From Chlorobiota bacterium (GTDB taxonomy: Bacteria > Bacteroidota > Ignavibacteria > Kapaibacteriales > NICIL-2), in assembly GCA_003695605.1 (NCBI GenBank), contig RFIK01000101.1, positions 1-8,871 on the forward strand: a stretch of 8,871 nucleotides of DNA. Direction: 5' to 3'. Shown piece after piece: positions 1-5,245 of the stretch. The notes below the pieces were generated by a model that had not been told where the DNA came from, ran no database searches, and was given only the letters and a program-made list of their open reading frames with translations. A program made the position numbers and the translations under genes. Numbering within the stretch: position 1 is the stretch's first letter; each line of letters begins with the position of its first letter.

Positions 1-1927
1 ACTGCAGATAGTAGAGTGCACGCTCCAACGTAAGCTCGTCGAGTTGCTCCGTGCTGGGAATGTTCGCAAAGCGATCACCACGCTGAACGTAGAATCGCTG
101 GTAGCGATTGATCCCAACGTACACATCTTCTCCTGTCTGGGGATCGGTGCCGAGCATTCGTCGTCCGACACTCGGCGCTGTCGCTATCACTTGGCCGAGC
201 CGCTGCTCGAACGGTTTGTAGAAGCTCTCGAGCATCGTCTGCCAGTAGAGTTCACCGCGCGCGATTTGATCGAATTGTTCTTCGACCGTAGCGGTGAATT
301 GGTAGTCCACGATATCTGGGAAGTGCTCGGTGAGGAAATCAGTGACCAAATTCCCAATGACTGTCGGGAAGAGCTTATTGCGCTCAGCTCCGACCGTCTC
401 AGTTTCTTTCTCCTCGACGATGGTGCCATCGCGAAGCCGAAGGACCTGAATCTCTCGCGTTGTGCCATCGGTGCTCCTGCGCTCGACGTACCCCCGCTCT
501 TGGATACGTCCGATGATCGTCGCATACGTCGAGGGTCTGCCGATACCGAGTTCTTCGAGCTTCCGCACAAGGCTCGCTTCGGTATAGCGTGCTGGTGGCC
601 GCGAGAATGTTTGGCGTGCCCAAATCTCTTCAGGGGAAAGTTGTTCCCCTACTGCAAGCGAAGGTAGCGTTGATTCGCTTGCATCTTCGTTCTCGGCGTC
701 TTCATCACGTTGGTCGGAGTAGAGCCGCAAGAATCCATCGAAGGTGATCACTTCGCCTTCGGCAATGAAGCGTTCTTCAGTACGCGAGGGTGCAATGGTC
801 GCAATTGTGCGCTCCAGCTCAGCGTCACTCATTTGTGAAGCGAGTGCACGTTTCCAGATGAGCTCGTAGAGTTGCTGCATCTGGCGGCTTTCCCCCTCGA
901 GTGTGCGACGCGAAAAGTCAGTGGGGCGGATCGCTTCATGCGCTTCTTGAGCGTTGGCAACTTTCGTCTGGTACTGTCGCCGGGTATGATACCGCTTACC
1001 GAACAGCGCAACGATGGTATCGCTCGCAGCAGCTAAGGCTTCCTCGCTCAGTGATACCGAGTCGGTGCGCATGTAGGTGATGTAGCCAGATTCGTAGAGC
1101 TGCTGCGCAATCTGCATTGTGACTCGGATCGGCATCCCGAACCGTCGGGAGGCTTCCTGTTGGAGTGTGGAGGTTGTAAACGGAGGCGGTGGTGATTTTT
1201 TCCCTGGCTTGGTCTGGAGAGATTCAACCGTGAAGGTTGCTCCAATGAGGTTCGAGAGCACTGCACGCGTTGCTTCCGCATCGTCGAGGCGTCGGTCAAG
1301 CTCTGCGCGAACAAGCTCACCTGCCGCGGTGCGGAAGCGCGCGCGGAGGCGGTACTGCACCGTCGGAACGAATGACTCGATTTCCCGCTCTCGCTCGACG
1401 ATAAGCCGCACTGCAACTGATTGAACACGACCTGCTGATGGTGCACCAGCAACTTTCCTCCACACCAGCGGCGAAAGCTTATACCCCACCAGGCGATCGA
1501 GAATACGGCGTGCTTGCTGGGCATTGACCAAGTTCATGTCAATGCTTCGCGGGGTTGCGATGGCACGCTCAATTGCCGAGCGTGTGATTTCGTGGAAGAC
1601 AATGCGCCGAGTCTTCGCCTGGTCGAGCTTGAGTGCTTCCGCCAGATGCCAGGCTATTGCTTCCCCTTCGCGATCTTCATCAGTTGCCAAAAGAATCGTA
1701 TCCGCTTCCGTTGCTAACTTCCGCAACCGCTGGAGAATTGGCTCCCGATCGGCAATCACGATGTAGGTGGGTTTGAATCCTTTCTCAATCTCAACGCCGA
1801 GCTTGTCCTCCGGTAAATCGCGGACGTGCCCTTGCGAGGATTCAACAGTGTAGCCATCGCCCAGAAACCGGCGAATCGTGCGAGCTTTGGTCGGGGACTC
1901 AACAATGACAAGGTCGCGAGCAGGCAT
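1..1927 (-). CDS. topA: DNA topoisomerase I (type IA), C-terminus beyond the window
   Basis: Type IA topoisomerase, which relaxes negative supercoils by cutting one DNA strand through a 5'-phosphotyrosine link. The reading frame is open from the ATG at 1927 to the window edge, giving 642 codons with no stop. Seen in the translation: an N-terminal TOPRIM domain starting VIVESPTKA (Glu10 is the conserved catalytic acid) with the metal-binding TDEDREGEA (Asp83, Asp85, Glu87); the SAGRVQS motif at 164-170; the active-site stretch GYITYMRTDS with nucleophile Tyr285 and Arg287; EAHEAIRPT near 328-336; and RYTEASLVRKLEELGIGRPS near 447-466. From about residue 590 it enters what looks like the repeat-type C-terminal domain (LGTDPQTGE, then a TLERAL segment) and not a zinc ribbon, but the end is not visible. 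It lies 7 nt downstream of the Fur-family gene on the same strand and probably shares its transcript. Upstream of the ATG there is only a weak purine stretch (AAAGA) and no real Shine-Dalgarno. The catalytic part is intact. Confidence 0.97.
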   Translation of the reverse strand, partial: MPARDLVIVESPTKARTIRRFLGDGYTVESSQGHVRDLPEDKLGVEIEKGFKPTYIVIADREPILQRLRKLATEADTILLATDEDREGEAIAWHLAEALKLDQAKTRRIVFHEITRSAIERAIATPRSIDMNLVNAQQARRILDRLVGYKLSPLVWRKVAGAPSAGRVQSVAVRLIVEREREIESFVPTVQYRLRARFRTAAGELVRAELDRRLDDAEATRAVLSNLIGATFTVESLQTKPGKKSPPPPFTTSTLQQEASRRFGMPIRVTMQIAQQLYESGYITYMRTDSVSLSEEALAAASDTIVALFGKRYHTRRQYQTKVANAQEAHEAIRPTDFSRRTLEGESRQMQQLYELIWKRALASQMSDAELERTIATIAPSRTEERFIAEGEVITFDGFLRLYSDQRDEDAENEDASESTLPSLAVGEQLSPEEIWARQTFSRPPARYTEASLVRKLEELGIGRPSTYATIIGRIQERGYVERRSTDGTTREIQVLRLRDGTIVEEKETETVGAERNKLFPTVIGNLVTDFLTEHFPDIVDYQFTATVEEQFDQIARGELYWQTMLESFYKPFEQRLGQVIATAPSVGRRMLGTDPQTGEDVYVGINRYQRFYVQRGDRFANIPSTEQLDELTLERALYYLQ

Positions 1928-1934
1928 AATGTCT

Positions 1935-2441
1935 TTAGTCGTCAGACGTGGTGGAATCTTCCCCATGACGCCGATGCGTGCAGTGTTCTTGGTCACGGCA
2001 CTGGGCGAAAATTTGCAGCGAATGCCGCAACGCGCGCATACCGTAGCGTTCAGCGATGGAATCCTGGAGTGCGAGTAACGCGCTTTCCTGAAACTCGATC
2101 ATGTGCCCACAGTCGCGGCAGATGAGGTGGTCGTGATTCGGTTTGCGCGCTGCCAGTTCGTAAGTCGCGCTATCGCCCTGGAAGCGATGCTTGACCAAGA
2201 TGTTGCAGCGCGTGAGCAGATCGAGCGTCGAGTAGACCGTCGCCCGCGAGATTTTATCGCCGCACGTGTTCATGTAGACGTAGAGTTCGTCGGCGGTAAA
2301 GTGCCGATCTAACTCGGCTACCCGCTCGAGCACACGGAAACGCTCTTGGGTGTTGCGGTACATTTTCGTCCGCAGAAATACGCGGAACTGCTCGCGAAGC
2401 TGTTCGACGTCGGCCGCTACGTGCTTCATCACCGTTTGCAT
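1935..2441 (-). CDS. fur: Fur-family metal-responsive transcriptional regulator
   Basis: Ferric-uptake-regulator family repressor of 168 aa from the chosen start. Residues about 30-85 form the winged helix, with the recognition-helix signature KISRATVYSTLDLL. The C-terminal half is the metal-binding and dimerisation domain. Ligand positions of Fur are all present: His47, Glu95, the HDH pair His103/His105, Glu116 in MIEF, His140, and structural-zinc cysteines Cys108/Cys111 and Cys148/Cys154. HDHLICRDCG is close to the Fur consensus and favours Fur over PerR or Zur, but specificity is inferred. The frame is open to 2561, but such a start would run through the divergent septum gene. The ATG at 2441 (or 2429, MKHVAAD) leaves room for promoters and gives a normal family length. 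Neither candidate has a clear Shine-Dalgarno. topA follows after 7 nt. The spacer toward the plus-strand genes contains no recognisable classical Fur box. Confidence 0.93.
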   Translation of the reverse strand: MQTVMKHVAADVEQLREQFRVFLRTKMYRNTQERFRVLERVAELDRHFTADELYVYMNTCGDKISRATVYSTLDLLTRCNILVKHRFQGDSATYELAARKPNHDHLICRDCGHMIEFQESALLALQDSIAERYGMRALRHSLQIFAQCRDQEHCTHRRHGEDSTTSDD

Positions 2442-2485
2442 CAGGTTAGCTGAGCGAATATACAACACACTCTTTGCGACGGCTG
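2442..2485. promoter_or_regulatory. Divergent intergenic spacer, presumed promoters for fur-topA and the ftsB run
   Basis: This 44-bp spacer is the only place in the window where transcription diverges, so promoters for both directions should lie in or around it. It contains an AT-rich block AATATACAACA at 2457-2467. Read on the plus strand, TATACA (2459-2464) is a possible -10 element, with a weak TTG-containing -35 near 2435-2440 at about 18 nt spacing, inside the fur 5' end. Read on the minus strand, TATATT (2462-2457) is a possible -10, but I see no -35 partner. No classical Fur-box palindrome is visible. The location follows from gene layout; the elements themselves are weak matches. Confidence 0.4.
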
Positions 2486-2821
2486 ATGAAGCAGCGGCTA
2501 ATTTTGCCGATTGTGAAACTGTTCGATCGCCTTCTCGGAATCGCTCAGCGCCCACGCACATGGCTGGTGGGTGGAGTCATCGTGTTTGTGGCGTGGTTGA
2601 TCTTTTCCCGCTACGGTCTCCTGACACGACTCAAGCTGGAGCACAACGATACTGCGCTCGATGCTGCTATTGCCGAAAAGCGCCGCATGCTCGATTCCCT
2701 GCGGCAATACGCAGCGCGGCTCGAACGCGACACACTCCTTCTCGAACAACTCGCCCGCGAGCGGTACGGCATGATCCGTCCAGGCGAGATCGTCCTGGTT
2801 GTCGCAGATTCAAGCAAGTAG
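2486..2821 (+). CDS. ftsB: FtsB/DivIC-type septum formation initiator
   Basis: Small bitopic membrane protein of the divisome family that includes FtsB and DivIC; members bridge FtsL and FtsQ/DivIB-type proteins during septal wall synthesis. The 111-aa product has a short basic N-terminus, one hydrophobic segment at about residues 26-43, then a charged heptad-rich stretch from about 47 to 82 typical of the coiled coil. It ends with the family signature LARERYGMIRPGEIVLV at 89-105, which is the strongest evidence. Length fits the family (about 90-130 aa). I chose the ATG at 2486; an in-frame TTG at 2474 would add four residues and narrow the divergent spacer to 32 bp. No Shine-Dalgarno is visible for either. 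It is the first gene of the plus-strand run, 24 nt before ridA. Assignment to the family is firm; which orthologue name applies in this lineage is less so. Confidence 0.88.
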   Translation: MKQRLILPIVKLFDRLLGIAQRPRTWLVGGVIVFVAWLIFSRYGLLTRLKLEHNDTALDAAIAEKRRMLDSLRQYAARLERDTLLLEQLARERYGMIRPGEIVLVVADSSK

Positions 2822-2845
2822 TTCCACATAGATTGCGCTGCTGTG

Positions 2846-3223
2846 ATGAAAGAGACACTCACCCCTCCAGGCGCACCAGCACCGATCGGCCCGTATTCAC
2901 CCATCGTCCGCGTTGGGGGCCAGTGGTACTTTTTCTCAGGTCAAATCGCACTTGGCCCCGATGGCGTGCTCGTCGGTACGACCGTGGCCGAGCAAACCGA
3001 CCAAATTTGCCGTACTATCGCAGAAATGCTAGCTGCGGTAGGACTCTCGCTGGAGAATGTCGTCAAGACAACGGTTTTTCTCCGCTCGTTGGATTCGTTT
3101 GCCGAGATGAATGCAGTCTATGAGCGATATTTCAGCTCCTCAAAACCTGCCCGCTCGACCGTCGAAGTTTCCCGACTTCCGAAGGATGCACTTGTTGAAA
3201 TCGAGCTTATCGCTGTTGGGTAG
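2846..3223 (+). CDS. ridA: RidA-family 2-iminobutanoate/2-iminopropanoate deaminase
   Basis: RidA (YjgF/YER057c/UK114) enzyme that hydrolyses reactive enamine/imine intermediates released by PLP enzymes such as threonine dehydratase, protecting other PLP enzymes in the cytoplasm. The 125-aa product has full family length. Visible motifs: APIGPYSP near 12-19, FFSGQIALGPDG near 29-40, VVKTTVFL near 72-79, and PARSTVEVSRLPKDALVEIE near 101-120. Arg103 matches the carboxylate-binding arginine of the RidA subfamily, and an acidic residue (Glu118/Glu120) is present near the C-terminus. The cysteine often found in PARSCVEV is threonine here. The ATG at 2846 is preferred over the overlapping GTG at 2843. 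No Shine-Dalgarno is obvious. Its 3' end overlaps the next gene by 38 nt in another frame, suggesting coupled expression. Substrate preference cannot be read from sequence. Confidence 0.94.
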   Translation: MKETLTPPGAPAPIGPYSPIVRVGGQWYFFSGQIALGPDGVLVGTTVAEQTDQICRTIAEMLAAVGLSLENVVKTTVFLRSLDSFAEMNAVYERYFSSSKPARSTVEVSRLPKDALVEIELIAVG

Positions 3224-3683
3224 TTTGCTGGCATCGTGCCTTGTCGCACATGCGAGTGCAGATTCATCGGCTGTTCGAGATAGCGTTACGCCGCTCGGTG
3301 CTCTCTGGCGATCTGCTGTGCTCCCCGGCTGGGGGCAGTTGTACTATGGCTCAGTACCTAAAGCTGCACTCGTTTTCGGCGCATGCGCCGCGGTCGGTAG
3401 CATTGTTGCGTGGAACAACGCACGTTTCCTCGACGCCGACCGGCGGTACCAGCAGTACGATTCAACCGATAGTCGCAAAACCCTTGCACTCCGCGAACGT
3501 GAATTCTACCGTGACCAGCGTGATGTTGCTGCACTCTGGCTGGTGGCAATCTATGCCTTCAACCTCATGGATGCCTACGTCGGCGGTGAAATGGCTGGCT
3601 TTCGTCTCGATAATTCCACACATGCGCAACTGGTGCTATTCCCTGGTGGCATTGGTCTGGTCGTGCAACGGCAGCTACCGTAG
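3186..3683 (+). CDS. DUF5683-family membrane/envelope protein
   Basis: Protein of unknown function matching the DUF5683 family common in Bacteroidota and relatives. From the ATG at 3186 it has 165 aa. It begins with a secretion signal: Lys5, then a hydrophobic run from about Leu8 to Ala16. Cleavage is ambiguous. LLASC at 14-18 fits a lipobox with Cys18 as lipidated residue, while AHASA at 21-25 would suit signal peptidase I. The family core follows: WRSAVLPGWGQLYYG at 41-55, KAALVFG at 59-65 leading into a hydrophobic segment (about 60-76), a charged stretch around 80-112, a second hydrophobic segment (about 114-128), and FNLMDAYVGG at 125-134, all typical of DUF5683. An upstream in-frame ATG at 3111 would bury the signal peptide and deepen the overlap with ridA, so it was not chosen. 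Family assignment is by recognised motifs; function is unknown. Confidence 0.8.
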   Translation: MHLLKSSLSLLGSLLASCLVAHASADSSAVRDSVTPLGALWRSAVLPGWGQLYYGSVPKAALVFGACAAVGSIVAWNNARFLDADRRYQQYDSTDSRKTLALREREFYRDQRDVAALWLVAIYAFNLMDAYVGGEMAGFRLDNSTHAQLVLFPGGIGLVVQRQLP

Positions 3684-3737
3684 CCTTCGAACCGCTCCGT
3701 AAGTTTGCAGCGCCATGTTCAATTATCACCTTGTTCA

Positions 3738-5210
3738 ATGAACGCACGGTATCAGGTTGCTGCACCATCGCAGGTTCGAAGCGATGTTGTGGTGTTTTTC
3801 CTTCCAGAAACTGAGCAACTTTGGCGCGAGCAACAGGCATCAATCCAGGAGCAATTCCCCACAGCAGAGGCAGCACTCAGTTCGAACGAGTGCACTGGGA
3901 AAAAAGGAACGTTTGTCGCTACATACGTTGCCGATCGCTCGCGTTCGAAGAAGGTGGCCGTCGTGGGTGTCGGCGATCATAGTACGCTCACAGCAGAGAG
4001 TTTCCGCCGCGCCGCTGCAACTGCCGCACGCCGCGCGGGTAACGGAGCACCAAGCATTGCCTTTGTGCTTCCCGAGTGGTCGCCCCTCGGTGCAGAACCG
4101 ACAGCAACTGCAATCGTCGAAGGCGCAGTGCTTGGTAGCTACGCATTCACGCGGTACAAAACCAGCGACCAACCCAAGCAACTGGACGATGTAACGATTG
4201 TTGGAACCTCACGCTCTCGTGCAATGAGTGCGGCCATTGAGCAAGCTGCCACCATCTGCGAAGGGGTGTACATAGCGCGCGATCTGGCAAATATGCCCGG
4301 CAACGATCTTTACCCCGAGACGCTGGCTGAGCACGCCCGCCGTGCTGCGAAAGCTGCCGGATTTCGGATCCAGGTTTTCGACAAACGTAAAATCGAAGCG
4401 CTCAAGATGGGAGGCCTGCTGGCTGTCAATCAAGGGAGCGTTCGGCCGCCTGTGTTCATCGTCATGGAATGGAAAGGCGGTGGTGCAAACCAGCGGCCGA
4501 TCGTCCTCGTCGGCAAGGGTGTTACGTTCGACACTGGCGGCATTTCGATCAAGCCCGCCGACCGCATGGGAGAGATGAAAATGGACATGCACGGCGCAGC
4601 AACGGTCATCGGGACGCTCTACGCAGTCGCAAAACTTCGGCTCCCAATCAATGTCGTCGGACTTGTTCCAGCGACAGAGAACATGCCGAGTGGCTCAGCA
4701 TATCGTCCCGGCGACATCATCACCTTCATGAACGGGAAAACTGCCGAGATTGACAACACCGATGCCGAAGGGCGCTTGATTTTAGCCGATGCACTGACCT
4801 ATGCCGAACGATTCAAGCCGCAAGCAGTCGTGGACATTGCAACGCTGACCGGTGCTTGCGTCATTGCTTTAGGGCACGTGACGTCAGGTCTGATGGGCAA
4901 CGATCGCGCACTCCTCGATCGTATCAAGGCAGCAGCCGATGCAACCAGCGAATACGTCTGCGAGCTTCCCCTCCACGAGGATTACCTCGAACAGATCAAA
5001 AGCGACGTTGCCGACGTCAAGAACACCGGCGGGCGTCCGGCGGGGGCAATCACTGCTGCGCTCTTTTTGAAGCACTTCATCGGCAACTACCCATGGGCGC
5101 ACCTGGATATTGCCGGCACTGGAATGGCGCCAAAGGACGGTCCTTACTGGACAAAAGGTGCAACAGGTGTCGGCGTCAGACTCTTTGTCGAGATGCTCCG
5201 ACGCTGGTAA
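3738..5210 (+). CDS. pepA: Leucyl aminopeptidase (M17 family, cytosol aminopeptidase)
   Basis: Two-metal hexameric aminopeptidase that removes N-terminal residues, notably leucine, from peptides in the cytoplasm. The 490-aa product has the normal family length: a variable N-terminal domain (about 1-160) and a conserved catalytic domain. Visible motifs are VGKGVTFDTGG (Lys260, Asp265), ISIKPA (catalytic Lys272), MDMHGAA (Asp283), and the M17 signature NTDAEGRL (Asp342, Glu344, Arg346), so every metal ligand and catalytic residue is present. Further support comes from ATLTGACVIALG and the C-terminal GTGMAPKDGP/ATGVGVRL. I chose the ATG at 3738; an in-frame TTG at 3705 would add 11 residues without family support. 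There is no clear Shine-Dalgarno. It sits 54 nt after the DUF5683 gene and 35 nt before priA. Some PepA proteins also bind DNA in site-specific recombination or regulation, but nothing here shows that. Confidence 0.97.
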   Translation: MNARYQVAAPSQVRSDVVVFFLPETEQLWREQQASIQEQFPTAEAALSSNECTGKKGTFVATYVADRSRSKKVAVVGVGDHSTLTAESFRRAAATAARRAGNGAPSIAFVLPEWSPLGAEPTATAIVEGAVLGSYAFTRYKTSDQPKQLDDVTIVGTSRSRAMSAAIEQAATICEGVYIARDLANMPGNDLYPETLAEHARRAAKAAGFRIQVFDKRKIEALKMGGLLAVNQGSVRPPVFIVMEWKGGGANQRPIVLVGKGVTFDTGGISIKPADRMGEMKMDMHGAATVIGTLYAVAKLRLPINVVGLVPATENMPSGSAYRPGDIITFMNGKTAEIDNTDAEGRLILADALTYAERFKPQAVVDIATLTGACVIALGHVTSGLMGNDRALLDRIKAAADATSEYVCELPLHEDYLEQIKSDVADVKNTGGRPAGAITAALFLKHFIGNYPWAHLDIAGTGMAPKDGPYWTKGATGVGVRLFVEMLRRW

Positions 5211-5229
5211 GCATTCGGCGTTGCACATC

Positions 5230-5234
5230 GGGAG
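5230..5234 (+). promoter_or_regulatory. Shine-Dalgarno sequence for priA
   Basis: GGGAG lies 11 nt before the ATG at 5246. It supports that start, and it is one of only two clear Shine-Dalgarno sequences in the window. Confidence 0.55.
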
Positions 5235-5245
5235 CGTAGCACGCG

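Noticed and set aside
44..667. A 207-codon open frame on the plus strand
   Set aside because: It is antisense to topA, whose frame is open from 1927 to the edge and carries the conserved core motifs.
2430..2490. Classical Fur box near the fur promoter
   Set aside because: I looked for a GATAATGATAATCATTATC-like palindrome on both strands of the divergent spacer and found no acceptable match.
2442..2561. Extension of the Fur-family protein to an upstream start at 2561
   Set aside because: It would overlap the start of the divergent septum gene, add about 40 residues not found in the family, and remove the only space for promoters.
2350..3123. A 257-codon open frame on the plus strand
   Set aside because: It crosses fur, ftsB and ridA in a different frame. 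Its product is arginine-rich without domains, while the three genes it overlaps are clear family members.
3717..3739. Direct repeat of GTTCAAT, 16 nt apart, in front of the pepA start
   Set aside because: A 7-base repeat can occur by chance, and the second copy runs into the start codon. No regulator is implied.
5218..5244. Possible hairpin (GCGTTGC with GCACGC, one bulged T) holding the priA Shine-Dalgarno in its loop
   Set aside because: The stem is short and bulged with a 14-nt loop. An RNA thermometer or riboregulator claim would need covariation that cannot be seen here.
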